Assembly (NCBI GenBank): GCA_009497875.2
Contig: CP032508.2
Span: forward strand, 2,108,001 to 2,172,000
Direction of reading: 5' to 3'
Origin: a gamma proteobacterium SS-5
GTDB taxonomy: Bacteria; Pseudomonadota; Gammaproteobacteria; Chromatiales; Chromatiaceae
Length of the DNA: 64,000 nucleotides
The notes under the pieces are model-generated. The model was not told where the DNA came from. It was given only the letters and a program-made list of their open reading frames with translations, and searched no databases. A program made the position numbers and the translations under genes. Below are positions 1 to 7,833 of this stretch, one piece after another. How positions within the stretch are numbered: position 1 is the stretch's first letter; each line of letters begins with the position of its first letter.

Positions 1-150
1 GGCGAACAGAGAATTTGTGCTTGATTGCATCTCTGTTTTGAGCGCAGCGAGATTTCGGATGACCTCGCTGACGTTGTTGAATCGGCCGGAATCCAGCGGC
101 TGGCGGATGAAGGCTTCGAAATGGGGGCTGAGGGCAACACTGGTGGGCAT
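1..150 (-). pseudogene. ParD-like antitoxin, partial and probably chimeric
   Basis: Reading down from an ATG at 150, the first 31 or so codons are nearly identical to those of the intact ParD-type gene at 1200-1469 (MPTSVALSPHFEAFIR, then NNVSEV). Directly after the SEVIR residues the similarity stops and an unrelated stretch (NLAALKTEMQ) runs off the window edge. ParD proteins are ribbon-helix-helix antitoxins of about 80-90 residues that neutralise ParE and repress their own operon. The N-terminal DNA-binding half is kept, while the toxin-binding C-terminal half seems replaced or lost. The upstream region shares the operator palindrome of the other copy. It could be a recombination remnant; because the gene is cut by the window edge this is not certain. 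Confidence 0.55.
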
Positions 151-169
151 GGCAATTTCTCCTGATGTC

Positions 170-184
170 TAATAACAGTTATTA
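170..184. promoter_or_regulatory. Operator palindrome of the first parD copy
   Basis: TAATAACAGTTATTA is a 15-bp palindrome with perfect 7-bp arms, 20 bp upstream of the ParD-like start at 150. The same 15 bp lies at the same place before the second parD copy (1489-1503). ParD-family antitoxins normally autorepress, so this is inferred to be their binding site. Confidence 0.6.
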
Positions 185-317
185 GAGCCAGACTTTATGC
201 CCCCTGTCAACGCGCACCAGGGTCGTTTTGCCGGCCTGATGCGGCCCCGGTAATTTTGCCAAACGGTGGGTATAACGGGCCAGGGTCAATGTAACCGCGC
301 ACTACCTTCGACTCCGT

Positions 318-764
318 TCAGGGGGCGTTGAGGGCGTGCTCGATGTTGGCAATGATCTGTTTGAGCTGAAGATACCCCGCAAGGGAAAGCCGAATGTTGT
401 CCAATCGGAGTTGGACGTCTTCAGGATACTCGTGGGTAAGGGTATTGCGTATCTCGCGCAGGGTGTCCCAGGCTTCAACGCTGTCTATGATACGTAATTT
501 CTCCAGGCGGTTGAGTATATCCAGCATGGTCATACTGTCGTCCAATTCATGCCAGTACTGGAGGAGTAGCCGAAACAGCTTGCCACCGATTTTGTCCTGT
601 ATTTTTAGGTAGTTGAACAAGAAACTATTGACGATGCGCTGGTGCTCGTAATGCGCCAGCCAGGCAAGGTCAATGTTTTGGGCAGCCAGGAGGCTGTAGT
701 CGATGTCGGCGCCTTGCATCATTTGCTTGATGCCGGCCAATGTTTGGTTCAATGGCGCTGACAT
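318..764 (-). CDS. hepT: HepT-like HEPN ribonuclease toxin
   Basis: This is a 148-residue, mostly helical protein with the HEPN catalytic motif R-X4-H-X-Y, seen as RNTLTHEY near residue 107. HepT toxins are HEPN-domain RNases whose catalytic His/Tyr region is modified by a cognate minimal nucleotidyltransferase (MntA). That partner is encoded just upstream and overlaps this gene by 16 bp (749-764), as usual for the type VII HepT/MntA toxin-antitoxin arrangement. The overlap implies translational coupling. The length fits the family (130-150 residues). The ATG at 764 is the first good start. Family assignment is firm on motif and context; toxicity is inferred. Confidence 0.82.
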   Translation of the reverse strand: MSAPLNQTLAGIKQMMQGADIDYSLLAAQNIDLAWLAHYEHQRIVNSFLFNYLKIQDKIGGKLFRLLLQYWHELDDSMTMLDILNRLEKLRIIDSVEAWDTLREIRNTLTHEYPEDVQLRLDNIRLSLAGYLQLKQIIANIEHALNAP

Positions 765-1051
765 AAGACGACGCCGTTTGTTTGTGCTTCTTGATCGATT
801 GCCCGTTCTGCTGGGCTTGCGGCCAATACCAGGTCAATTTTCTGTTCGCCGATTTTTCGTTTGAGGCGAGCAAGATAGGTCACGCGCTTCATGGCCAGTT
901 GATCGGTTTCATCGGGGTTGACATATAAATCGATGTCACCGCCGCGCAGGTCATCCCGTACTCGACTGCCGAACAGGCGTATTTCACCCCTGCCAAACAC
1001 CTCAAGGAAGGTGGTGACAATAGCGTCATGTTGTTGCTTGCTTAGTCGCAT
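749..1051 (-). CDS. mntA: MntA-type minimal nucleotidyltransferase antitoxin
   Basis: This 100-residue protein carries the nucleotidyltransferase signature GSR...GGDIDLYV at residues about 28-45, with the two metal-binding Asp residues in DID and a third Asp in KIDLVLA near residue 73. MntA proteins neutralise HepT by transferring AMP to a residue next to the HEPN active site. It is first in a two-gene minus-strand operon and overlaps hepT by 16 bp, so the antitoxin is translated first. The size is typical of the family. Confidence in the family is high; the pairing with the downstream gene is inferred from the overlap. Confidence 0.85.
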   Translation of the reverse strand: MRLSKQQHDAIVTTFLEVFGRGEIRLFGSRVRDDLRGGDIDLYVNPDETDQLAMKRVTYLARLKRKIGEQKIDLVLAASPAERAIDQEAQTNGVVLCQRH

Positions 1052-1062
1052 TTTTTGGGGCT

Positions 1063-1200
1063 TTATGATGTTAACGCAGCAAGGTCATTTGAGGCCGTTG
1101 CCGAGCTCTGACCGAGGCCGGTAGGCTTTGGGTGCTTGGGCGATAAGTCACCGATGTGCTCGAGATCAAGCTCCGCCTTCGGCATAAATACCAGTTGCAT
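1063..1200 (-). pseudogene. Truncated ParE toxin remnant
   Basis: The ATG at 1200 overlaps the parD stop codon (TGATG), the usual coupling of a parDE operon. The first 17 residues (MQLVFMPKAELDLEHIG) match the beginning of ParE/RelE toxins, where the first strand and helix include an A-E-x-D-L-x-x-I-G pattern. After that the sequence no longer resembles ParE and stops at residue 46, whereas ParE is about 95-100 residues. The 3' part seems to have been lost, and the mntA-hepT genes lie directly downstream. This leaves the antitoxin gene at 1200-1469 without a functional toxin here. Confidence 0.6.
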
Positions 1201-1469
1201 CAGGCGGTTTCCTTCGCTTCAGCCATCGCCTGATATTTCGCTTCCAGCCGATCAAATACTTCGTCGGCTGGAATATCTGGTCCGCTGGCCAGGCCTATTG
1301 CAACCGCTTCGCGCAGGGCCTGAAGTTTGGCGGCCTGTTCGGCTTCATGCTCTTCAAGGAGACGCAGGCCAGCGCGGACGACCTCGCTGACGTTGTTGAA
1401 ACGGCCGGCATCCAGCTGCTGGCGGATGAATGCTTCAAAATGGGGGCTGAGGGCAACACTGGTGGGCAT
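1200..1469 (-). CDS. parD: ParD-family ribbon-helix-helix antitoxin
   Basis: This complete 89-residue protein belongs to the ParD/CopG-like type II antitoxin family. The N-terminal ribbon-helix-helix segment (MPTSVALSPHFEAFI, FNNVSEVVRAGLRLLEE) binds DNA; the charged C-terminal helix would wrap around ParE. Its stop overlaps the start of a ParE remnant that is truncated after about 18 recognisable residues, so this antitoxin is an orphan at this locus. A palindromic operator sits 20 bp upstream. It may survive as an anti-addiction antitoxin against a ParE encoded elsewhere, or it may simply be decaying. Confidence 0.85.
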   Translation of the reverse strand: MPTSVALSPHFEAFIRQQLDAGRFNNVSEVVRAGLRLLEEHEAEQAAKLQALREAVAIGLASGPDIPADEVFDRLEAKYQAMAEAKETA

Positions 1470-1488
1470 GGCGATTACTCCTGAAGTC

Positions 1489-1503
1489 TAATAACAGTTA
1501 TTA
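1489..1503. promoter_or_regulatory. Operator palindrome of parD
   Basis: This is the same 15-bp palindrome as at 170-184 (TAATAAC-A-GTTATTA), 20 bp upstream of the parD ATG. The flanking DNA is also duplicated: about 1450-1525 matches 130-205 with only a few differences. Inferred autorepression site. Confidence 0.6.
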
Positions 1504-1737
1504 GAGCCAGCCTTTATGCCCCCTGTCAATGTTCGGCGCAGCTCTGGGTGGGCAGCATGGAGCGGGACGTGCCTGCCGCCTGGTACACCCATGCCGGCGT
1601 TGCGGCGTCCATGGGCCCCCTATGCACCGCCTGACTGTAATTGCAGAAGGGTTGAGGCGGCGAGATAGTTACGGCTGACCGATAAGGTGCGTTGGTCCCG
1701 GTAGAATCAACGGGGTGAGTGGCGCCTGCCCTTTAGA

Positions 1738-2895
1738 TCAATATATCTTCCCGCATTTGTTGAAGGGTACCGCTTGGATGCCGTCATCAAAACTCAGCGC
1801 TGTGCCTCGATAGGCAATGTACTTCCCTTGCAAGGTACGTGTGTTTTCGGAAAACCGGTTCAGCATCTTCTTGAAATCCGGGTGCCAGGTGGCGGCAGCC
1901 TTGATTTCCATGCCGATCATGCCGCCGCCAGCTTTATGCAGCAGGTCGATTTCGTTGCCGTGGCTGTCACGGTAGAAATAGAGATTGGCAGCCATACCTC
2001 GGTTGTAGCGGGCCTTGAGGGCTTCGACCACGACCAGGTTTTCGAAGATGCTGCCCATCAGCGGGTCGCGGCTGACTTGTTCCGGTTTTTCGATGTCGAG
2101 CAGATAGGCGAGCAGGCCGGGTTCGATGAAATAGTATTTAGGTGACTTGATGACCCGCTTACCGAAGTTTTCGAAGTAGGGCGGCAGCTTGAAGATTATG
2201 AATGAGGCCTCAAGGATCGACAGCCATTCCTTGATGGTTTTGCCATCGACGCCTACATCGTTGGCGAGTGACTGGTGATTCATGATCTGGCCAACGCGGC
2301 CGGCCAGGAGTTTGATGAATTTCTCGAACAGCGTGGCGTCCTTCAGTTGGATCAGTTGGCGAACGTCTCGTTCCACATAGGTCTGATAGTAGTTGGCATA
2401 GGCTGTGCGAGGCCGTTGGCGCTGATCATGGATGCGAGGCAGGAAGCCTTGGAAGACGTAGTCCTCAAAGTCATCAAAGTGGATGTTGGCCGAGGCGAGT
2501 TCGGCGATGGAAAACGGCAACAGGTGCAGGATGCCGGTCCGTCCTGCCAGCGATTGGCTGATGGCGGCGCGCAGTTCCAGCTGGTGCGAGCCGGTCAGTA
2601 CGAATCGGCCATTGCGCTGTTCTTCATCGACAATGCCCTGCAGATAGCTCAGCAGCTGCGGTGCGCGCTGGACTTCGTCGAATATGGTGTTGCCCTTGTA
2701 TTGATTCAGGAATGCTTTTGGGTCTTCGACTGCGATCAGCCGGTTTTCTGGATCTTCCAGCGAGACGTAGTCATATTCCGGCAAGGCCATGCGTACAAGG
2801 GTGGTCTTTCCGGCCTGCCTGGGACCCAGCAAGGTAACCACCGGGTATTCGTGCAATTGGGCTAGCAGTTCAGATTGAAGGGTGCGGGGAATCAT
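1738..2895 (-). CDS. AAA_14/DUF4143 family ATPase, copy 1
   Basis: This 385-residue protein has the two-part architecture of the AAA_14-DUF4143 family. An N-terminal P-loop ATPase carries Walker A GPRQAGKTTL (residues about 24-33), a Walker B-like IFDEVQ (near residue 92) and a sensor-like LTGS. A C-terminal DUF4143 region has the usual YFIEPGLLAYLL pattern, ending in a PD-(D/E)xK-like GNEIDLL...GMEIKAA. The function of the family is not established. Members are abundant in genomes rich in mobile DNA and often occur as many paralogues. Two further members follow within 4 kb. The ATG at 2895 is preceded by the divergent intergenic region shared with copy 2. Confidence 0.85.
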   Translation of the reverse strand: MIPRTLQSELLAQLHEYPVVTLLGPRQAGKTTLVRMALPEYDYVSLEDPENRLIAVEDPKAFLNQYKGNTIFDEVQRAPQLLSYLQGIVDEEQRNGRFVLTGSHQLELRAAISQSLAGRTGILHLLPFSIAELASANIHFDDFEDYVFQGFLPRIHDQRQRPRTAYANYYQTYVERDVRQLIQLKDATLFEKFIKLLAGRVGQIMNHQSLANDVGVDGKTIKEWLSILEASFIIFKLPPYFENFGKRVIKSPKYYFIEPGLLAYLLDIEKPEQVSRDPLMGSIFENLVVVEALKARYNRGMAANLYFYRDSHGNEIDLLHKAGGGMIGMEIKAAATWHPDFKKMLNRFSENTRTLQGKYIAYRGTALSFDDGIQAVPFNKCGKIY

Positions 2896-3196
2896 GGTGG
2901 CAGCCTATTCAGTGCAATCTCGGAAATCAACTCCGATATTACACAAAATGTACAGCCCTGCCTATAGCAAGGCCTGGTTGTATCCCAATGGCTTCAACTT
3001 AAGGCGTTCACTGGCTGCTTTCAGTAGGTTGGCCGCGGCGGGTTGCAAGGTGCGCGTCATCGACCTTCGCACGCATCTGGCCGTCTTCACGATGGGCTTG
3101 CCGGGATCAAGGAAAACAGCATCTATCCTGGGGAATCGATCAATAAGTCATTTTATACAAATTGACGATATTGAATGCAGTCTGTATAAATAACCC
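2896..3196. other. Divergent intergenic region
   Basis: These 301 bases separate two divergently transcribed AAA_14 ATPase genes. I see no convincing gene. The only clear signals are the promoter before copy 2 and the inverted repeat TTATACA (3153-3159) / TGTATAA (3183-3189), which overlaps that promoter and could be an operator. Confidence 0.5.
3162..3190 (+). promoter_or_regulatory. Sigma-70-like promoter, apparently leaderless
   Basis: TTGACG (3162-3167), a 17-bp spacer and TATAAA (3185-3190) form a near-consensus promoter. The ATG of the ATPase gene is at 3197, seven bases after the -10 box, about where transcription should begin. No Shine-Dalgarno can fit, so the mRNA would be leaderless. 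The -10 box lies in one arm of the TTATACA/TGTATAA inverted repeat. Confidence 0.6.
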
Positions 3197-4387
3197 ATGT
3201 TTCCACGCCATCTTTCCCCGACACTCTCTCGTTTTGCCAAGGCATTTCCCATCCTGGCAGTAACGGGCCCTCGCCAGTCCGGCAAGACTACGTTGGTGCG
3301 GGCGCTGTTTGCCGATAAACCCTATGTGAGCCTGGAGGACCCCATCGAGCGAGCATTTGCGTTGGAAGACCCTCGTGGGTTTCTGGCGCGCTTCAGGGAT
3401 GGCGCCGTGTTCGATGAGGCTCAGCGATGGCCAGATTTGTTTTCCTTTCTGCAGGGTATGGTGGACCAATACCGACAGCCTGGTCGTTTTGTTTTGACCG
3501 GATCGCAACAATTCGGCTGGCTGGCCGGGGTCACGCAGTCTCTGGCGGGTCGGGTTGGTTTGACGCGCTTGCTGCCCCTGGCCTTGAGCGAACTGCCAAC
3601 GTCGGCGATGTCCGTCGGGGTGGATTCGCTGTTGTGGCGCGGTGGCTACCCAGTCCTGCATGCGCAGGATGTACCGCCCGGCGATTGGTTTGCCAGTTAC
3701 GTGGCGACCTATCTGGAGCGAGATGTGCGTCAGGTGTTGAACGTACAGGACTTGAGTGTTTTTCAACGCTTCGTGCGCTTGTGCGCAGGGCGCACCGGGC
3801 AATTGCTCAATCTGAGCGGCCTGGCGGGCGAAACCGGTATTTCACATTCCACGGCACGGGCCTGGCTTTCGGTGCTCGAATCTAGCGATCTGGTTTTCCT
3901 GTTGCCGCCCTATCATCGAAATTTCGGCAAACGACTGGTCAAGACGCCCAAGCTGTATTTCCTGGATTCCGGCCTGGCATGCTGGTTGTTAGGGATTCGC
4001 GATGCCGACACGCTGGCGCTTCACCTATTGCGCGGGGCCTTGTTCGAGTCTTGGATCGTCTCTGACTTCATCAAACAACGTTTCAATGCCGGCCAGCCGG
4101 CCGACGTGTTTTTCTGGCGGGACAATAACGGGCTGGAGGCAGATTTGCTGTTCGAAACCGAAGGCAGGTTGCAAACCCTAGAGATCAAATCCGGAAGTAC
4201 CCCGACGTCGGAGTACATCCGTGCCGGCAAACGTTCAACCGCCTTTGCCCCTGAAGAGGCCGCGATGCCCTGGCTGGTTTACGGCGGTGACGAAAGCCAT
4301 GTGCGCAATGGGGTACGCCTGGTGTCTTGGCGGGATTTCGGCTCAGTACTTGAGGGTCAGCCAGTGCAGAGTTTGGGACGGGGTTGA
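3197..4387 (+). CDS. AAA_14/DUF4143 family ATPase, copy 2
   Basis: This is a 396-residue paralogue of the divergent gene at 1738-2895. It shows Walker A GPRQSGKTTLV (residues about 24-34), VFDEAQRW as Walker B region, VLTGSQQF, the DUF4143 segment LYFLDSGLACWLLGI, and a C-terminal GLEADLLFETEG...LEIKSG consistent with a PD-(D/E)xK-like fold. The start at 3197 is chosen because homology begins there (MFPRHLSPTL) and because it fits the strong promoter seven bases upstream. Function is unknown. Such ATPases have been suggested to belong to toxin-antitoxin-like or defence modules, but that is not shown. Confidence 0.85.
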   Translation: MFPRHLSPTLSRFAKAFPILAVTGPRQSGKTTLVRALFADKPYVSLEDPIERAFALEDPRGFLARFRDGAVFDEAQRWPDLFSFLQGMVDQYRQPGRFVLTGSQQFGWLAGVTQSLAGRVGLTRLLPLALSELPTSAMSVGVDSLLWRGGYPVLHAQDVPPGDWFASYVATYLERDVRQVLNVQDLSVFQRFVRLCAGRTGQLLNLSGLAGETGISHSTARAWLSVLESSDLVFLLPPYHRNFGKRLVKTPKLYFLDSGLACWLLGIRDADTLALHLLRGALFESWIVSDFIKQRFNAGQPADVFFWRDNNGLEADLLFETEGRLQTLEIKSGSTPTSEYIRAGKRSTAFAPEEAAMPWLVYGGDESHVRNGVRLVSWRDFGSVLEGQPVQSLGRG

Positions 4388-4686
4388 TGAAGACTGGAAT
4401 TACGGTGACAGTTTACTAAATACATTCTTTTTCGTCCCGTTCCGGCCCCAAGTAGCAGGCGATCCACACCCCACAAGCAACCCCACGCCTGAATGCCCTC
4501 CATTTCCAGATAATCCTTCAGAACATTCCAGGCAAGCTCATGGGTGAATTCGAAGCCTTGGATCAGTCCCTGTTGTTCGAGATCAGAGAGAGGGCGCTGC
4601 GCCTTCAGCGCCATGGCAAGCGTGAGTTGGTGCAGGGCACGTTGAAAATTGTCGAAGCGTTGCTTCCAGCGGATGTCCATCGTCAC
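4357..4686 (-). pseudogene. Truncated HI0074-type nucleotidyltransferase substrate-binding protein
   Basis: The first 63-65 residues (beginning at M1 or M3) resemble the HI0074 family of helical partners of minimal nucleotidyltransferases, including IRWKQRFDNFQRAL and FTHELAWNVLKDYLE. After the segment LEMEGIQ the sequence changes to an unrelated low-homology tail (AWGCLWGVDRLL), and the R-X4-H part expected near residue 110 is absent. Normal members are about 130-150 residues. No nucleotidyltransferase partner is next to it. I read it as a 3'-truncated remnant. Confidence 0.6.
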
Positions 4687-4713
4687 GGTAGTCTCCCAGG
4701 TTACTTTTGGAGG

Positions 4714-4774
4714 ATAGGGAACGTACCACGATTAGCCATCTGCGAGTAAAATAATAGGGGACGTACCACGATTA
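4714..4774. repeat. Pair of 21-bp direct repeats
   Basis: ATAGGGAACGTACCACGATTA (4714-4734) and ATAGGGGACGTACCACGATTA (4754-4774) differ by one base and are 40 bp apart. From memory, similar sequences occur near IS200-like/REP-associated tyrosine transposase genes in other gammaproteobacteria. No such gene is present here, so the link is inference. Confidence 0.5.
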
Positions 4775-4856
4775 ACCCTCTGCCTGCTGCACCGGTCTGT
4801 CTGTTTTTCTCCCTCACCGCCCCGCGATCCACGAAGCCAGATCAGGTGCCGTGCTA

Positions 4857-4985
4857 TCACCCAAACAGCTCATCCGGGCTTTCAGCACTGATCACCACGT
4901 CAAAGTGCCCATCGGGGTAGGGCAAGTGGGTGTCTGGCACGAGTTGGAAGTCAATGCCCTGGCGTATTTGTAGTTGGTCCACGCG
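4857..4985 (-). pseudogene. C-terminal fragment of an unrecognised protein
   Basis: A reading frame ending in TGA at 4859-4857 encodes 42 residues with ordinary codon use, including GIDFQLVPDTHLPYPDG and VVISAESPDELFG. Its 5' side runs directly into a dispersed repeat at 4988, so the gene has lost its beginning. I do not recognise the family. A second short piece beyond the repeat (up to 5107) may belong to the same broken gene. Confidence 0.3.
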
Positions 4986-4987
4986 GT

Positions 4988-5075
4988 TCGCTGAGCGAAG
5001 CGGCGGCCTGAGCCTGACCGAAGGGTCGAAGCGAACCGCAGTTGGCTTCGACTCCGCTCAGCCAGCGTTTTTCCT
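4988..5075. repeat. Dispersed 'TTCGCTGAGCGAAG' repeat, intergenic copy
   Basis: The element starts TTCGCTGAGCGAAG and ends CTTCGACTCCGCTCAGCCAGCG; it contains several inverted motifs and can fold. A second copy, with similar flanks, lies in frame in the second megasynthase gene at 50111-50183. Confidence 0.65.
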
Positions 5076-5164
5076 AAATTGATGCCGTCGGGAGCCTTGC
5101 CGGTCACAGCAAGCTGCCCTCCTAGCCTATGTGCTGTCAGGGGTTATACTCCGGCAAGGCTGTT

Positions 5165-6442
5165 TCACCCTATTGGCTGAGGCGTGCGGGCAATCAGATA
5201 TGAGTTGCCATTGCCCTGCCAGAGTACGCTCATAGGCAAGGCATAAAGCATTCCGCCCAGTGGCAAGACCTGTTCACCAAGATAAAGCACTGCCCCGGCG
5301 GCGAAGCGCTCGCCCATCACTTCGGCGAGCATACGCAGGCCCTTCAAGTCGTTTTGAGTGACGCTGCCTGCTGCCTTGACTTCAATACCCAGAATACGGC
5401 CATCGGGTGCTTCGAGCAGTAAATCGACTTCGCTGCCTGTCGCGGTGCGAAAATGCCAGGCACTTGCTGTTTGCTGGCTCCATGCCTGTTGCTTGCGGAT
5501 TTCTTGAATAACAAAGCTTTCCAGCAAGGGGCCGATGTCGGGCGACAGGCTGAGTGCCCTGGCATCCCTTGTTCCACGCAAATGGGCGACAAGGCCGGTG
5601 TCCAGTAGATGAATTTTCGGCGATTTGACCAGCCGTTTGCCCAGGTTGGCCGACCAGGCCGGCAAGGGGCGAAACAGAAAAGTGGCTTCCAGCAGACTGA
5701 GGTAGCGCTGCAGGCTGGTATGGGGAATGTCGATGGCCCGTGAGATTTCCGCCACGTTCATCAGTCCGCCAACGCGCGCGGCCAGCAGTGCCAAGAGTTT
5801 GGGTAGGTCAGTGAGCTTTTCGATGTTCGCCAGATCGCGAATATCGCGTTGCAGTAGGGCGCTAATGTAGCTACGAAACCAGGCAGCGCGGCGTTCGCCA
5901 GTACGGCGTGAGACCGCTTCGGGAAAGCCACCGGCAAGCAACCGCTCGCAGATGTCCAGACGATCGACCGCTATCTTGCCCGGCGTCCATGCCTTTGCCG
6001 AGAAAAGCCGATCGATCAGGTTGCCTGTCTGGCCGGCCAGTTCGTTTTGGGAAAGGGGATCGAGCGGGATGATTTCCATCCGCTCGGCAAGGGATTCGGC
6101 CAGCTTGGGCACCAGGAAGATGTTGGCCGATCCCGTGAGCAGAAATTGGCCCGGCCGGGTGTCGGTATCGACTACCCGCTTGATGGCACGGAAAAGCTCC
6201 GGCGCAAGCTGTACTTCGTCGATGACCACCAGGCCGGTATGCCCCGTCACTAGCGCATCTGGGTCGGTCTTTGCCAGGGCGAGGATGGTCGGATCGTCAA
6301 GGGAAAGATAGGGCGCCGTATGCATCTTGGCGATGTTTTTTGCCAGTGTTGACTTGCCGGTCTGGCGTGCGCCATTGAGCAGTACAACGCGTGTATCAGC
6401 GAGTGAGGCAAGCAGGTTAGCGCGAATGTGGCGTTCAATCAT
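5165..6442 (-). CDS. AAA_14/DUF4143 family ATPase, copy 3
   Basis: This is a 425-residue member of the same family as the genes at 1738 and 3197, but more divergent and somewhat longer. Walker A is GARQTGKSTLAK, the Walker B region is LVVIDEVQLAP, followed by LLTGSANIF; the DUF4143 segment includes HLLDTGLVAHLRG, and the C-terminus GSEVDLLLEAPDG...GIEVKAAG fits a PD-(D/E)xK-like fold. The start MIERHIRANLL at 6442 is preferred over an upstream ATG at 6484 because homology begins there. Its function is unknown. It is transcribed toward the repeat-rich gap. Confidence 0.83.
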   Translation of the reverse strand: MIERHIRANLLASLADTRVVLLNGARQTGKSTLAKNIAKMHTAPYLSLDDPTILALAKTDPDALVTGHTGLVVIDEVQLAPELFRAIKRVVDTDTRPGQFLLTGSANIFLVPKLAESLAERMEIIPLDPLSQNELAGQTGNLIDRLFSAKAWTPGKIAVDRLDICERLLAGGFPEAVSRRTGERRAAWFRSYISALLQRDIRDLANIEKLTDLPKLLALLAARVGGLMNVAEISRAIDIPHTSLQRYLSLLEATFLFRPLPAWSANLGKRLVKSPKIHLLDTGLVAHLRGTRDARALSLSPDIGPLLESFVIQEIRKQQAWSQQTASAWHFRTATGSEVDLLLEAPDGRILGIEVKAAGSVTQNDLKGLRMLAEVMGERFAAGAVLYLGEQVLPLGGMLYALPMSVLWQGNGNSYLIARTPQPIG

Positions 6443-6564
6443 GGTTGCATATTGCCCATGTAGTGGGGAATATGCAACCAGCAAGCGGACCTTAATCAGG
6501 TATTTTTGGCCCTCATGGGTTGATGTGCTGCCTAGTTGTAGGGCCGCGGGATCATGAATGAACT

Positions 6565-7800
6565 TTACCTTGAAATATCGGAATCTCTATCCGAATTATC
6601 TAGCCTCAAGGAGTCGACGAGTCTGGCATAGGCCTGGGTCACTCGCTCCCAGTCGAATTTCTGCATCAAGCGCTGGCGCAGGGCTTCGGCCTGCTGCTGG
6701 GCTTGTTCCGGCTGGTTGAGTTGTTGCAGTATGCTTGCGGCAAAGGCGGCAGTATCCCTGGGGTCGATGCGCAGCGCCTGCTCTGCTGGGGTAAAGATGT
6801 CGTCCAGCACCGGCAGATCGCCCACCAGGACCGGGCAGCCGCAGGCAATGGCCTCGATGGTGACCAGCCCGAGGCCTTCGCGGTCGCCGTTTTCGGCCTG
6901 CACGAAGGGGGCAACAAAGAGGCTGGCTTGTTGGTAATGGAGCGTTAGTTGTTCTTGCGGGCAGGCGGCGAGGAATTCCACATGAGTGGTCAGATCCAAC
7001 TCTTGGCTGAGCCGGTGCAGGCTGTCGGCCTCTGGCCCGCTGCCAATCAGGGTCAAGCGGGTATCTGGCCGCTGGCGAATGACCTCGGGCAGGGCTTGGA
7101 GCAGGTAGGCAACGCCTTTTTTCTCGACCAGACGACCGACAAACAGCAACTGCCCCGGCTTGCGCTGGACCTGCGGATTGGGGCGGAAGCGCTGGCGGAA
7201 ATCCACGCCCATGGAGATGGTATGGATGGCTTGGGCGTCGGCCCCCAGACGCTTGGCCTCTTCGATCATGGGGCTGCTGACCAGGGTCAGGGCACTGGCC
7301 TGCCGAAGAGCCCAACCCTTGAGGCGTTCCAGCAGGGGGTGGCGCAGGCTATACAGATCACCGCCGTGGGAGGTGAGCAGGATAGGCACAGGTTTGTGCG
7401 CCAGGCGCTGCGCCAGCGCGGCCACCAGCCCTTGGGGGATGATCCAGTGGGCGTGAATGGCCGCCGGCTGTAGGCGGCGGGTCAGATACCAGCTGGATGC
7501 GAGCAGGCCGAGCAGAAAGGGCGGCAGGAGCAGCCACTTCCAGGGTTGCTGCTTGAGGTTATTCAGAATGCCGCCACCCTGCACCAGGGTTTCCAGCCCG
7601 CTGGGGGCATAGCGAAAGCGGTGCACCTGTACGCCATCCAGTGTCTCTTGCGTCATGCAGCCGGGGGCATGGGGGCAGAGGACGTGGACTTCAAAACGCT
7701 CAGTCAGGCGCTTGCTCAGTTCATGCACAAAGCCGGGCTCGGGGTCATTGGCCCAGCGCGGGTAGGTGGAGCTGAGGACGAGGAGTTTGGTTTTGGTCAT
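6565..7800 (-). CDS. Family 4 (GT-B) glycosyltransferase
   Basis: This 411-residue GT-B fold protein probably transfers a sugar from an activated donor to a cell-surface or lipid-linked acceptor. The N-terminal Rossmann half shows LLVLSSTYPRW and HAHWIIPQGL; the C-terminal half shows FVGRLVEKKG and the GT4 donor-binding EX7E region EGLGLVTIEAIACGCPVL. The ATG at 7800 is chosen because the upstream in-frame extension (to 7968) is translated repeat DNA. No other polysaccharide genes lie beside it, so the acceptor cannot be named. Confidence 0.85.
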   Translation of the reverse strand: MTKTKLLVLSSTYPRWANDPEPGFVHELSKRLTERFEVHVLCPHAPGCMTQETLDGVQVHRFRYAPSGLETLVQGGGILNNLKQQPWKWLLLPPFLLGLLASSWYLTRRLQPAAIHAHWIIPQGLVAALAQRLAHKPVPILLTSHGGDLYSLRHPLLERLKGWALRQASALTLVSSPMIEEAKRLGADAQAIHTISMGVDFRQRFRPNPQVQRKPGQLLFVGRLVEKKGVAYLLQALPEVIRQRPDTRLTLIGSGPEADSLHRLSQELDLTTHVEFLAACPQEQLTLHYQQASLFVAPFVQAENGDREGLGLVTIEAIACGCPVLVGDLPVLDDIFTPAEQALRIDPRDTAAFAASILQQLNQPEQAQQQAEALRQRLMQKFDWERVTQAYARLVDSLRLDNSDRDSDISR

Positions 7801-7833
7801 TAGCGTGAAAATCACTTCAGCGACGGGCTGTTT

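Larger units (their letters stand above)
4690..5164. other. Gene-poor stretch with repeats
   Basis: This interval contains no intact gene. It holds two short direct repeats (4714-4734 and 4754-4774), a 42-codon C-terminal gene fragment on the minus strand (4857-4985), and a dispersed repeat (4988-5075) whose other copy lies inside the second megasynthase gene. Confidence 0.6.
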
